From: Planctomycetota bacterium
GTDB taxonomy: Bacteria; Planctomycetota; Phycisphaerae; Sedimentisphaerales; Anaerohalosphaeraceae
NCBI GenBank assembly: GCA_029552545.1
Contig: JAKPDO010000013.1
Coordinates: 1-64,000 of the forward strand
Direction of reading: 5' to 3'
Length of the DNA: 64,000 nucleotides
Shown here: piece after piece, positions 44,318-51,930 of the stretch
Layout: each line of letters opens with the position of its first letter
Numbering within the stretch: position 1 is the stretch's first letter
Position numbers and translations under genes: made by a program
The notes under the pieces: model-generated
What the model was told of the DNA's origin: nothing
What the model saw: only the letters and a program-made list of their open reading frames with translations
Database searches by the model: none

Positions 44318-45337
44318 TTATTGTCCTGTCCGGTTTTCCTGTTGCTGAGGTTGCGTGCCCGGCTGTTCCGGAGAGGACCGCCATTGTTTGAGGAGCTCGT
44401 AGAGGGTTTCTGGCGGCATTTCGAAGCGAATCGTAACAGCATTTTGGCTGGTGGAGACCTGACAGTTATTCAGGAAAGGAAGCCATCGGGATGGATTGAT
44501 TCCGGCAAAAATATGATTTTGGTTTGCTTTGTTTTCGTTCGGCTGCGGAGAAGAGGCATTGTTTTGGCTCAACGTTAAAATGGCTTTCATTCCCAAAACG
44601 GCTTGTTCTACCTGGAGGGCGGTTTGCGGGTCCGGCATTTGAAGAAGAAGACTGATTTGAAAAGACGAATTGTTTTCATTGATGAAAAGGTGCAGGGCCT
44701 CGGTTTTGGTCAGCATGGCGGCCTGGGGGTAATTGGTTGACAGAATTTTGACTCCACCGGCGGCGGCCAGCAAAATTGGTTTACCGGGGACTTGACCCTG
44801 GGCGTTCAGCCAGGGGGCTTCAGACAATGATGGACGTTTTCCATCCAGGACATCCAGGGCTTGCTGGAGCGATTCCTGATTTTGGGAAATAGCGATGAGG
44901 TTTTCTCGAGCAAAGGTTCCAACCTGGTTTTTGCCTTGCTGTTCTGCAAACCACCTGTACAAAGTGTAGCTGCGATAGGTGCTTTTTTGGTATTGGGGAT
45001 TGAGGGCCAAGAGGGCGGTTAGTTTCTGTGGGTTGAATCGGCCTTCGGCCAGCAGCACGGCATTTTGCTCCTCATGGTCCGGTCCGTATAAGGTAAAATG
45101 GTTGAAATCTGTCAACACATTCGAGCCGATTAATTCCTGGATGGCTTGAACTTTTTCACCGAATTGGGTTTGAATATCGGTCAGAATCAGTGTACCCAAT
45201 TTGGATTGCCGGAATGCCTCCAGGTCCAGATGAATCACCCAGTGAGCATCGGCTCCGATGTTCGTCTTGTTCAGCGGGGCTGCACCAGCGGTGAAAGCAA
45301 TTGCACTGAAGCAAAGAATAAGTATCCGGCATTTCAT
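44318..45337 (-). CDS. Secreted protein of unknown function, first gene of the ECF cluster
   Basis: A 339-residue protein with a signal peptide (MKCRILILCFSAIAFTAGAA). The mature part begins GADAHWVIHLDLEAFRQSK and has mixed strands and helices; a Gln/Pro-rich tail ends it (EQPGTQPQQQENRTGQ). I recognise no named family with confidence. The start at 45337 was selected because AAAGGGATC precedes the ATG and a signal peptide follows; the frame is open 51 codons further without support. Its position directly before the sigma and anti-sigma genes suggests that it is a sigma target or part of the sensing chain. Confidence 0.7.
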   Translation of the reverse strand: MKCRILILCFSAIAFTAGAAPLNKTNIGADAHWVIHLDLEAFRQSKLGTLILTDIQTQFGEKVQAIQELIGSNVLTDFNHFTLYGPDHEEQNAVLLAEGRFNPQKLTALLALNPQYQKSTYRSYTLYRWFAEQQGKNQVGTFARENLIAISQNQESLQQALDVLDGKRPSLSEAPWLNAQGQVPGKPILLAAAGGVKILSTNYPQAAMLTKTEALHLFINENNSSFQISLLLQMPDPQTALQVEQAVLGMKAILTLSQNNASSPQPNENKANQNHIFAGINPSRWLPFLNNCQVSTSQNAVTIRFEMPPETLYELLKQWRSSPEQPGTQPQQQENRTGQ

Positions 45338-45384
45338 AAAAGATCCCTTTCCATCAGTTTGGGTTGTTTGTTTCCCCCAGTAAT

Positions 45385-45405
45385 ACGTTCCGGGGCCCCA
45401 AACGT
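45385..45405. other. Imperfect palindrome at the end of yjbQ
   Basis: ACGTT at 45385-45389 mirrors AACGT at 45401-45405, with CGGGG/CCCC in the centre and one mismatch pair. It lies across the yjbQ stop and 48-68 bp before the secreted-protein start. It may be a weak terminator or an operator. Confidence 0.3.
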
Positions 45406-45851
45406 TACAGCTCCGGCGGTTTTTTCGAGACGTTTTCGCCGAGAATCTGGCAGACAATGGTTCGGTTTCTCGGCCGTGTATCAAAATCAATCAGGACAAT
45501 CTGCTGCCAGGTTCCGAGGGTCAGTCGGCCGTCCGTGAATGGGACGGTCAGAGATGGCCCCAGAAGCGCCGCCCGGACATGAGAATGGCCGTTGTCGTCG
45601 TTCCAGGTGTTTTCGTGGGCGTAGATGTCGTTTCTGGGGGCGATTCGTTCGAAGGCCGCTTTGATGTCGGTTTGAACGAGCCCCGGCTCATATTCGAGTG
45701 TAGTTAGGCCCGCCGTCGAGCCGACGGCAAACAGAACGGCAATCCCGGACAGAAGCTCGGAGTCTTTTACGGCTTGCTGGACTTGGGATGTAATATCCAG
45801 AATCTGGGTATTTCCGTTTGTTTTGATAGATAGGTGCTGGGTAATTACCAT
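45405..45851 (-). CDS. YjbQ/UPF0047 family protein
   Basis: A 148-residue protein of the YjbQ family. TGLTTLEYEPG-type and WNDDNGHSHVRAALLGPS with GTWQQIVLIDFD are the conserved blocks, with the HSH and Asp residues that bind metal. Some members have thiamine-phosphate-synthase-like activity in vitro, but the physiological role is unsettled. It lies 7 bp after queC on the same strand and is probably cotranscribed. Confidence 0.88.
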   Translation of the reverse strand: MVITQHLSIKTNGNTQILDITSQVQQAVKDSELLSGIAVLFAVGSTAGLTTLEYEPGLVQTDIKAAFERIAPRNDIYAHENTWNDDNGHSHVRAALLGPSLTVPFTDGRLTLGTWQQIVLIDFDTRPRNRTIVCQILGENVSKKPPEL

Positions 45852-45858
45852 AATCTTC

Positions 45859-46548
45859 TCACGAAACGTATTTGGTGGGATCAGGGACCCCCGCTTCCCG
45901 AAAACCTTTCTTCCTCAGACGGCAGGAATCACACAGACCGCAGGCCAGGCCCTGCGGGGTGGGGTCATAACAGCTGTGGGTAAGTGAGTAGTCCACTCCG
46001 AGCTGAAGGCCTGTTTTGATGATTTCGGCTTTGGTCATATGGATAATGGGGGTATGGATTTGGAAGATTCCTTTTCCTTCGACGGCGGCAACGGCGGCAA
46101 GATTAGCTGTTTTCTGGAAGGCCTCAAAGAATTCGGGACGGCAGTCCGGGTAGCCGCTGTAGTCAACTGCATTGGCGCCAATAAAGATATGGAATACCTT
46201 GAGTACTTCCGCCCAAGCAAGCGCGTACGAGAGAAAAATCAGATTTCGGACCGGGACATAGGTGATGGGGATTGAGGATGGATCCGGTCCTGTTTTGGGG
46301 ACCTTCATGGCAGGATCTGTTAAGGCAGAGCCGCCGAAGGAGGCCAAATCAATCGGTATGAGTCGATGTTCGGCTGTTTTGAGGGAACGAGCAATTCGCT
46401 TGGCGGCTTCCACTTCAATCGAATGTCGCTGACCGTATTGGAATGTAATGGCGAAGCATTCGTATCCCTGATGACGGGCGATGGCCAGGGTTGTGGCTGA
46501 GTCTAATCCTCCGCTGAGCAAAATCACGGCTTTTTTTTCTTGCTTCAT
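45859..46548 (-). CDS. queC: 7-cyano-7-deazaguanine synthase
   Basis: Makes preQ0 from 7-carboxy-7-deazaguanine and ammonia with ATP in queuosine biosynthesis. The 229 residues are of usual length. The ATP pyrophosphatase loop SGGLDSATT starts at residue 12. [13 protein letters not shown] and [17 protein letters not shown] are family blocks. A C-terminal zinc site uses the four Cys of CYDP and CGLCDSC. It is divergent from queF, 72 bp away. Other que genes (queD, queE) are outside the window. Confidence 0.95.
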   Translation of the reverse strand: MKQEKKAVILLSGGLDSATTLAIARHQGYECFAITFQYGQRHSIEVEAAKRIARSLKTAEHRLIPIDLASFGGSALTDPAMKVPKTGPDPSSIPITYVPVRNLIFLSYALAWAEVLKVFHIFIGANAVDYSGYPDCRPEFFEAFQKTANLAAVAAVEGKGIFQIHTPIIHMTKAEIIKTGLQLGVDYSLTHSCYDPTPQGLACGLCDSCRLRKKGFREAGVPDPTKYVS

Positions 46549-46620
46549 ACTCTTATCTTGAAATCAAAAAGGTTTCCGTTAAGATATTCCAGTATATCAG
46601 ATTATCAGGCGGGAGTCCAA

Positions 46621-46989
46621 ATGAGCGTGGAAAAACCTGCGATTGAATTGTTCGACAATCCTTATCCGCGGCGCAAGTATGTGATCACTATCCGCTGTCC
46701 GGAATTTACGAGTGTCTGTCCGAAAACCGGACAACCCGATTTTGGGCAGATCCTCATTGAATATATCCCCGACCGCAAGTGCATTGAACTGAAAAGTCTG
46801 AAGTATTATCTGCAAAGCTACCGCAACCGGGGGGTTTTTTACGAGCATTTGACCAATGAGATTCTGGAGGACCTGTGCCGGGCGGCGGCTCCCCGATGGA
46901 TGCAGATTACTTCCTCTTTTACCCCGCGAGGCGGTATTACAACGGAAGTTCGGGCAGAATATCGAAAAGGCAATCGCAAACGAGCTTAG
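46621..46989 (+). CDS. queF: NADPH-dependent 7-cyano-7-deazaguanine reductase (type I)
   Basis: Reduces the nitrile of preQ0 to the aminomethyl of preQ1. The short type I length (122 residues) fits. The catalytic Cys33 and Asp40 lie in EFTSVCPKTGQPDFG, and the QueF motif is ELKSLKYYLQSYRN. GGGAG precedes the ATG at 46621. No preQ1 riboswitch could be seen between it and queC. Confidence 0.95.
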   Translation: MSVEKPAIELFDNPYPRRKYVITIRCPEFTSVCPKTGQPDFGQILIEYIPDRKCIELKSLKYYLQSYRNRGVFYEHLTNEILEDLCRAAAPRWMQITSSFTPRGGITTEVRAEYRKGNRKRA

Positions 46990-47011
46990 AGAGGGTTCAT
47001 AAGGGGGTTTT

Positions 47012-47521
47012 ATGCCTATCAGTTTTCACTGCGAATCCTGCAAGAAAAAAATCAAAGCGCCGGATCAGGCAGGCGGCAAATGGGGGAGCTGTCCTTACTG
47101 CGGACATCGCTGCTATATTCCGCTGCCCAAGTCGGGGGATGAGGAGGAACTTCGTCTGGCTCCGATTGATGAGCTGGAGGAAAGCCGAATCCAGGAAATG
47201 ATGCGGGAGACGCATCACTTGACTCAGCATATTCTGCATGAGAGCCGTTTGCCGAATGAAGAAACATCTGTCTCGACAGCGGGGGCGGAGGTTGACGAAG
47301 CGGAGGTGATTAAGCGGGTGATTCTTTATTTGCGGCAGATTGCAGACGGGGAACTGACTGCGGCGGAAAAGACCTTCCTCGCTTTAAAACCTGTCAAGAA
47401 GACGGCGCTGCGGATTCTGGCAGCTATGGCCCGAGCGGAACGGCCGGAACCCGAGCTGAGCGATATCCCGCCCAGCGTTCTTCAAGGGCTTATTCGCGAC
47501 CTTTCATCGAAATTGTCTTAA
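47012..47521 (+). CDS. Zinc-ribbon protein of unknown function
   Basis: A 169-residue protein that starts with a zinc ribbon (CESCKKKIKAP, then GKWGSCPYCGHRCYIP) and continues with acidic and helical sequence. Proteins with such an N-terminal ribbon followed by variable helical parts are abundant in Planctomycetota, mostly with unknown function. TAAGGGGG precedes the ATG. It lies 22 bp after queF and may be cotranscribed. No active-site pattern is seen. Confidence 0.78.
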   Translation: MPISFHCESCKKKIKAPDQAGGKWGSCPYCGHRCYIPLPKSGDEEELRLAPIDELEESRIQEMMRETHHLTQHILHESRLPNEETSVSTAGAEVDEAEVIKRVILYLRQIADGELTAAEKTFLALKPVKKTALRILAAMARAERPEPELSDIPPSVLQGLIRDLSSKLS

Positions 47522-47845
47522 ACGCTGTCTTCCGGATATATTTTCAATTCTTTGGTTCGTTCTATGTTACCGGACGTTGTGCTTTTATTCTCTTTTTTGA
47601 CGGCGGTCCGATAAATTTTTCTATGCTCTCCCTGAAAAAACAAAAAGAAGTGTTGTCTTTTTGTGCTGATTCCTGAGAACTGTTTGTATGTCCTATAAAT
47701 AGGTTTTTGGGCTTTTGATTTTTTTCTAAAAAATTTTTCACGGGAAAAAATTTTTTTCATTTCTCATTTTTTTGTTTTCACCTGTGTCATCCCAAGCACT
47801 ATCGGTCCTTCACGCAAAAGTGTGAAAATGGGGGATTTCTGCGTC
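47522..47845. other. AT-rich intergenic region before flagellin
   Basis: I see no gene here. The stretch is strongly T-rich on the plus strand, with AAAAAATTTTT at about 47730 and AAAAAATTTTTTT at 47745, a weak dyad. Curved or regulatory DNA is possible but not shown. Confidence 0.3.
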
Positions 47846-47872
47846 TAAAGTGAGTTTTTTGCTGTTCGATAA
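47846..47872 (+). promoter_or_regulatory. Sigma-28 (FliA) promoter of the flagellin gene
   Basis: TAAA at 47846-47849 and TTCGATAA at 47865-47872 are separated by 15 bp, against the consensus TAAA-N15-GCCGATAA. A leader of about 120 nt then leads to the flagellin start. Confidence 0.7.
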
Positions 47873-48001
47873 TGGAAGTGTGTTTCAGGGCTGTTCTGTG
47901 CAGGCGGCCCTGCAGCGTTGTTTGAAAAGTGGAAAGAATCGTCCCTTGGAAATGTCCTGACAGGGGCAAAGGCAAAACTTCTTTTTGTAAGGAGTCAGAC
48001 T

Positions 48002-48820
48002 ATGCTGTCAATTAAAAGCAACATTATGGCGGAAAATGCCGCCCGCCAGCTGGGTATGAGCTATGATACATTGGCTCGGTCGATTGAGCGGTTGTCGTCC
48101 GGCCAGCGTATCAACAGCGCCAAAGATGACGCGGCAGGATTGGCGGTCCGTGAATTGATGCGGGCTGACATTGCAGTTATCAAGCAGGGGTCTCGAAATG
48201 CTCTGGATGCCATCAGTATGCTTCAGGTGATGGAAGGAGCGATGGCCACGATTGACAATGCCCTGATCCGTATGAAGGAACTGGCAGAACAGGCGGCCAC
48301 CGGCTCGTATTCCGAGCAGCAGCGGAACATCATGAACAATGAGTTCCAGCAGATGATGGCGGAAATCAACCGAATTGCACAGACCGCCAACTTTAACAGC
48401 ATCAACATGCTCAACAGTGCTTCAGGCACCAACCGGATTCACTTCGGTGAAGGGTCGTACATCGATGTGAGCTCCGTGGATGTACAGACCACGGCCCTGA
48501 TTGACAGTGCGACGATTTCGATTGCCGGTTCCGATGGGTCGAATGCTCAGGCGGCTCTGGCTCTGGTGACGGAGGCCATCGAGCGGAAAGATAGTGCTCG
48601 GGCCAGCTTGGGTTATATGATCAACCGTCTGGAAAGCACAACGGAAGTGCTCAATATTCAGGCGGAAAATATGATGGCGTCTGAGTCCCGTATTTCGGAT
48701 GTGGATGTTGCGACCGAGATGGCGGCTCTGACCCGTAAGCAGGTGCTCGCTCAGGCCGGCGTAGCGATGCTGGCTCAGGCCAACGCGATGCCTCAGATGG
48801 CGCTGAATCTGCTTCGGTAA
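48002..48820 (+). CDS. fliC: Flagellin
   Basis: Filament protein of 272 residues, near the minimum size for flagellin: the N-terminal D0/D1 helices (SIKSNIMAENAARQLG, ERLSSGQRINSAKDDAAGLAV) and the C-terminal D1/D0 (ASLGYMINRLESTTEVLN, ATEMAALTRKQVLAQAGVAMLAQAN) are joined by only about 60 residues, so outer domains are missing. The ATG follows AAGGAG; frame upstream to 47918 is unsupported. A sigma-28 promoter precedes it and a hairpin follows. fliS is the next gene. Confidence 0.95.
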   Translation: MLSIKSNIMAENAARQLGMSYDTLARSIERLSSGQRINSAKDDAAGLAVRELMRADIAVIKQGSRNALDAISMLQVMEGAMATIDNALIRMKELAEQAATGSYSEQQRNIMNNEFQQMMAEINRIAQTANFNSINMLNSASGTNRIHFGEGSYIDVSSVDVQTTALIDSATISIAGSDGSNAQAALALVTEAIERKDSARASLGYMINRLESTTEVLNIQAENMMASESRISDVDVATEMAALTRKQVLAQAGVAMLAQANAMPQMALNLLR

Positions 48821-48848
48821 TCGCCTCTGACAGGATCGAAGATAGAAT

Positions 48849-48885
48849 CGGAGGACGGCCGCAGTGAATAAGCGGCCGTCTTCCG
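48849..48885 (+). terminator. Hairpin after flagellin
   Basis: CGGAGGACGGCCGC at 48849-48862 pairs over 14 bp (one G-T) with 48872-48885 around a nine-base loop. The T tract after it is weak (GAATCTTT), so termination may be partial and fliS may receive read-through. Confidence 0.6.
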
Positions 48886-48960
48886 AATCTTTAAATCAGT
48901 ACGGGGCGGAAGAAGTCTCCGGTTTGCCGGCCGGAAGGAACCTTTGTCCGGAGTATGCTC

Positions 48961-49320
48961 ATGAACGGATTCAATGTCTATCAGGAAACCGCCGTCAGTA
49001 CCCAAAATCGCGGGCGTCTGATTGTGATGCTGTATGATGGGGCGATTAAGTTTCTCCGACAGGCTCTGGATGACCTGAGACGGGGAGATATGGTTGCCAA
49101 AGGAAAGCACATTAACAAAGCTCAGGATATTCTTTTTGAACTCAATACCGTCCTGGATATGGAAAAGGGCGGCCAGATTGCTCAGAATCTTCGGGCCCTT
49201 TACAATTTTATGCAGCGTCACCTGACTCAGGCCAATATTCGCAAGGACTCGAAGATGATTGAGGAGGTGATAGCTCTTTTGGAGGAATTGAATCAGAGTT
49301 GGCGGGCAATCTGCAGATAG
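48961..49320 (+). CDS. fliS: Flagellar export chaperone FliS
   Basis: Cytoplasmic chaperone of 119 residues that binds the C-terminal helix of flagellin and keeps it from assembling early. NVYQETAVSTQNRGRLIVMLYDGAIKFLRQA is the FliS signature in the first helix bundle. Two ATGs lie six bases apart; the second, at 48961, is chosen because GGAG is seven bases before it. A terminator follows directly. Confidence 0.93.
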   Translation: MNGFNVYQETAVSTQNRGRLIVMLYDGAIKFLRQALDDLRRGDMVAKGKHINKAQDILFELNTVLDMEKGGQIAQNLRALYNFMQRHLTQANIRKDSKMIEEVIALLEELNQSWRAICR

Positions 49321-49348
49321 AGGAAAAAATGCCTGACGAGAAGATTAC

Positions 49349-49377
49349 AAGCCGTTTCCAAGGAGACGGCTTTTTTT
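49349..49377 (+). terminator. Terminator after fliS
   Basis: AAGCCGTTTCC at 49349-49359 pairs with GGAGACGGCTT around a two- to four-base loop and runs into seven T residues. Confidence 0.85.
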
Positions 49378-49413
49378 ATAGACAGGTTCTGATGTTGCTT
49401 TACAATAAGAACT

Positions 49414-50097
49414 ATGAATCGAACGGTTTTGGTTGTCGATGATCAGCAGGACCTGCTGGATTTGCTCCGGATGAGTCTGGAGCAGCATGGGTATCAGGTT
49501 CGCACAGCCCTGTGCGGCCAGGATGCCCTCCGTCAGATTGAAAAAGAGCCGCCGGATTTGATTTTGCTGGATATTCTGCTGGGCGATATATCCGGAATTC
49601 AGCTGACGGCGCGGCTGAAGAACAGTGAAAAAACCGCAGCAATTCCGGTTATTCTGCTGACTGCTAAAGATACGGAGACGGATATTATCGTCGGTTTGAG
49701 CGTCGGAGCGGACGACTACATCACCAAGCCGTTCAGTATGCAGGTGCTTCTGGCTCGAATGGAAGCCGTTCTGAGACGGGCGAAACCGGCTCCTTCCGGT
49801 GTTCAGGAAATTCTGACAGCCGGTTCTGTCCGGATTTTTCCTGCCGGTCGGCAGGTCTTTGTGGAAGGCAAACCGGTGGATCTGACTCCGGCGGAATTTA
49901 ATATCCTGACGGAACTCATTCGGTCAGAAGGGGCTGTCCGCAGCCGAGCGGAGCTTTTGAAGGCCGCCGGGCCGTCTCAATCAGGTGAAAATGAACGGAT
50001 TGTTGATGTTCACATCGCCGCCCTCCGGAAAAAGCTTGGGACGGCCAGAAACCTCATCAAGACCATTCATGGACAGGGCTATCGAATCTCCTTTTAG
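49414..50097 (+). CDS. OmpR/PhoB-type response regulator
   Basis: A 227-residue DNA-binding response regulator. The receiver holds VVDDQQD, the phospho-acceptor D53 in LILLDILLGD, LLTAKDTET and the lysine in ITKPFS. The C-terminal winged helix (about 130-227) has LTPAEFNILTEL and VDVHIAALRKKLG with IKTIHGQGYRI. No histidine kinase is nearby; the haem-motif kinase at 2 kb is itself without a partner, but nothing links them. There is no clear Shine-Dalgarno sequence before the ATG. Confidence 0.93.
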   Translation: MNRTVLVVDDQQDLLDLLRMSLEQHGYQVRTALCGQDALRQIEKEPPDLILLDILLGDISGIQLTARLKNSEKTAAIPVILLTAKDTETDIIVGLSVGADDYITKPFSMQVLLARMEAVLRRAKPAPSGVQEILTAGSVRIFPAGRQVFVEGKPVDLTPAEFNILTELIRSEGAVRSRAELLKAAGPSQSGENERIVDVHIAALRKKLGTARNLIKTIHGQGYRISF

Positions 50098-50123
50098 CTT
50101 CTGAGTCGTCCTTTGCGTTCCTT

Positions 50124-50555
50124 TTATTGGTTTGATTGAAGTTCCTCACGGGCTTTTTGCCGAAAGGCATCAGACTGCTGAAGAAGCTGTTCCGGTGTTG
50201 GATTAACAGCCGGCTGAAGAGGAAACGTCCAGGCGATGTTTCGGCGGATGGTACCGGGCCAGAGTACTTCCGCGAAAAAATCCAGAGGGAAATAGTCCTC
50301 GAGGGGGCGTTTTATTTCTTTGTGAGTGCTGACGATTTTGTATCCTTCTTTTTCGATACGGATTTTATAGTCTCCGTACCAGTTGAAGCCGACGGTAACC
50401 GGAGTGCGGCCGATTTCTTCATCATTGAGCCAAACGAGGGCCTCCGGCGGGTCCGACAAAATCGTCAGACGACGTTCTACACAGCCGTTCAGACCGAAAA
50501 AGAGAGCAGGCAGCAGAAACCATCCGAACTTTTTATGGGCGGCCGGAATTTTCAT
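50124..50555 (-). CDS. PEGA-domain lipoprotein
   Basis: A 143-residue lipoprotein: the lipobox LNGC follows a short hydrophobic signal, then a PEGA domain (RLTILSDPPEALVWLNDEEIGRTPVTVGF and YKIRIEKEGYK) folds as a small beta-sandwich usually found on cell-surface proteins. A Pro/Gln-rich tail follows. The ATG at 50555 is preceded by AAGGAAAA; a start nine codons upstream is possible. It converges on the response regulator. Confidence 0.82.
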   Translation of the reverse strand: MKIPAAHKKFGWFLLPALFFGLNGCVERRLTILSDPPEALVWLNDEEIGRTPVTVGFNWYGDYKIRIEKEGYKIVSTHKEIKRPLEDYFPLDFFAEVLWPGTIRRNIAWTFPLQPAVNPTPEQLLQQSDAFRQKAREELQSNQ

Positions 50556-50634
50556 ATGTATTTTCCTTGTATGATGTTTCACTCATTTTGTTCGGGACAG
50601 AGACTACCAGAAAAGGAGGAAAATATCAAGACAG

Positions 50635-50676
50635 AAAAAATCGGGCCTCAGACAGCGATGACTGTCTGAGGCCCGA
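50635..50676 (-). terminator. Strong minus-strand terminator beside the repeat array
   Basis: TCGGGCCTCAGACAG at 50641-50655 is perfectly mirrored at 50662-50676 around a six-base loop. On the minus strand the 15-bp stem runs into six T. Any minus-strand transcript from the receiver gene through the array would end here. Confidence 0.75.
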
Positions 50677-50678
50677 TT

Positions 50679-50709
50679 GGCGGAGAAAAAGTTGCTTTTG
50701 TCTCCGCCC
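50679..50709. other. Second hairpin beside the repeat array
   Basis: GGCGGAGA at 50679 pairs with TCTCCGCC ending at 50709, and inside it AAAAG pairs with CTTTT around a short loop. It lies 2 bp after the preceding terminator. Confidence 0.6.
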
Positions 50710-50792
50710 GTCCGTTCTGGACACACACTTCACATCGCCGGAAACCGGCACTGTTTATTTTTAAGCAGACCTCTGTCCGCCTGGTTGATAAT

Positions 50793-51086
50793 GTCGGGTT
50801 CGCAGTCGTCAGGGTTGGCGGCTGTCGAACCCAACTGGAGGAGGAGGAAAAGATATCGTTTCGCGGAGCTCTCTGCTCCGCGGCTGATTTCGTGTCGGGC
50901 TTAAACCACCGTTCGTTGGCATACAAGCCCGACATTTGGAGGAGGAGGAAAGATATTGTTTCGCGAGACCCCAGGCCCCGCGGCTGTTTTTTTGTCGGGC
51001 TTTGACCACCGTTCGTTGGCATGCAAGCCCGACATTTGGAGGAGGAGGAAAGATATTCTCTTCGTCCGCAAACCCGGACGCTTTTT
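50793..51086 (+). repeat. Tandem array of structured 100-bp repeats with GGA clusters
   Basis: Three units, 101 and 100 bp apart, each end with GGAGGAGGAGGAAAGATAT (50837, 50938 and 51038; the first has one extra A). In units 2 and 3 a 10-bp stem, TGTCGGGCTT with AAGCCCGACA (50893-50934 and 50993-51034), encloses ACCACCGTTCGTTGGCAT. Unit 1 has a diverged version, GGGTTCG with CGAACCC. After the GGA block of unit 1 comes a hairpin CGCGGAGC/GCTCCGCG (50862-50882). On the plus strand the array ends in a terminator. The period is not a multiple of three, which argues against coding. It may be a structured RNA or a non-coding mobile repeat. Confidence 0.65.
51063..51085 (+). terminator. Terminator closing the repeat array on the plus strand
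   Basis: CGTCCG at 51063-51068 pairs with CGGACG at 51075-51080 around CAAACC, followed by C and a run of five T. Confidence 0.55.
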
Positions 51087-51133
51087 GCTCCGTACCTTCC
51101 TTCCCCGCGCTTAGGCAGGGATAGATCTTTCTC

Positions 51134-51538
51134 CTACAATTCTTTCACAGCGTAGAGGTCTTCGAGCACCGCGGCATCACGCAATCCGAGCACGCCGCAG
51201 ACAATCTGCCGGAAATGCTCTTCCGAACAATCCTCTGTGACCACAGCAGAGACGCCCAGCGAACGGGCCTGAATCTCCTGCTGAGGATTGTTGGATTCAA
51301 TCACGGCAATCGTGGGTATGTCAGGACGGATGCTTTTGAGCCCTTTCAGAAAGGCCCCGTCCGGCATATCCTTCAGGTGCCAATGACTGATCACGCTGTG
51401 AACCGTTTCATTTTTCAAAGAGCGAACTGCATCATTTCCCCGATTCAGACAAATCAGCCGAATCGGCAATTCTTTCAGAGATTCGATCCGCTTGTGCACT
51501 CCGATTGCTAAAACATTTGTTTTGGCGACAATATACAT
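51134..51538 (-). CDS. Receiver-like protein lacking the phospho-acceptor aspartate
   Basis: A 134-residue single domain that follows the pattern of a response-regulator receiver, but the acidic pocket is missing and the segment HSVISHWHLKDMPDG has His where the phosphorylated Asp would be. PTIAVIES and GVSAVVTEDCSEEHF match later strands. It probably acts by protein contact rather than phosphorylation. ATG at 51538 is preferred: the sigma-54-like promoter is about 53 bp upstream, and residues encoded further upstream in the frame look like leader. No strong Shine-Dalgarno sequence is visible. Confidence 0.6.
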   Translation of the reverse strand: MYIVAKTNVLAIGVHKRIESLKELPIRLICLNRGNDAVRSLKNETVHSVISHWHLKDMPDGAFLKGLKSIRPDIPTIAVIESNNPQQEIQARSLGVSAVVTEDCSEEHFRQIVCGVLGLRDAAVLEDLYAVKEL

Positions 51539-51590
51539 TTTTGGGATCTTTACTTTTCCGTCTTCAAGAACGTTAACTGATTTTCTATAA

Positions 51591-51606
51591 TACAAGGGCT
51601 GTGCCA
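51591..51606 (-). promoter_or_regulatory. Sigma-54-like promoter of the receiver-like gene
   Basis: On the minus strand TGGCAC (51606-51601), then AGCCC, then TTGTA (51595-51591) match TGGCAC-N5-TTGCA, with the -12 GC changed to GT and the correct spacing between the GG and GT. Confidence 0.45.
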
Positions 51607-51779
51607 CAAGGACGGATTCTCTTTGGAAATTTTTTAACATCTTGCAAAATAAGGAGATGCGCAGCGGATGTATCCGGATAATGAATGAACGCCTGTCGGG
51701 GGCGGATTGACCGGAATAGCCGTTTTTCAATTCGAAGCCTCGATGTAATCTGTTTTTAGAAAGACTGATAAAGACAAGT

Positions 51780-51811
51780 GTCCATTTTGGCTGGGGGCGG
51801 CCAAAATGGAC
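51780..51811. other. Perfect 12-bp hairpin in the dapA-receiver gap
   Basis: GTCCATTTTGGC at 51780-51791 is mirrored by GCCAAAATGGAC at 51800-51811 around TGGGGGCG. No T tract follows on either strand. It lies 119 bp beyond the end of dapA. The remaining gap from 51607 to 51930 shows no gene. Confidence 0.5.
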
Positions 51812-51930
51812 GCAGGGCAGACAAAGAGAGAACGAGCTTTTGCTTTTTTTTGAGAAAAAAAGAAAACACAGGCCTTCTTTTCCCCGAAGTGATGCGACGG
51901 GGTTATTTCACACCATTAAACACAGAGGGG

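Noticed and set aside
46549..46620. preQ1 riboswitch between queC and queF
   Set aside because: The 72-bp gap shows neither a C-rich/A-rich pseudoknot core nor room for both leaders.
50648..51022. Minus-strand open frame of 124 codons across the repeat array
   Set aside because: The repeat period (100-101 bp) is not a multiple of three, so the repeated DNA gives different peptides in each unit. The translation is low-complexity with serine runs from CCTCCTCC and shows no start context.
50837..51056. CRISPR-like array from three regular GGA blocks
   Set aside because: The spacing is regular but the intervening DNA is itself repeated between units 2 and 3, so there are no unique spacers, and no cas genes are near.
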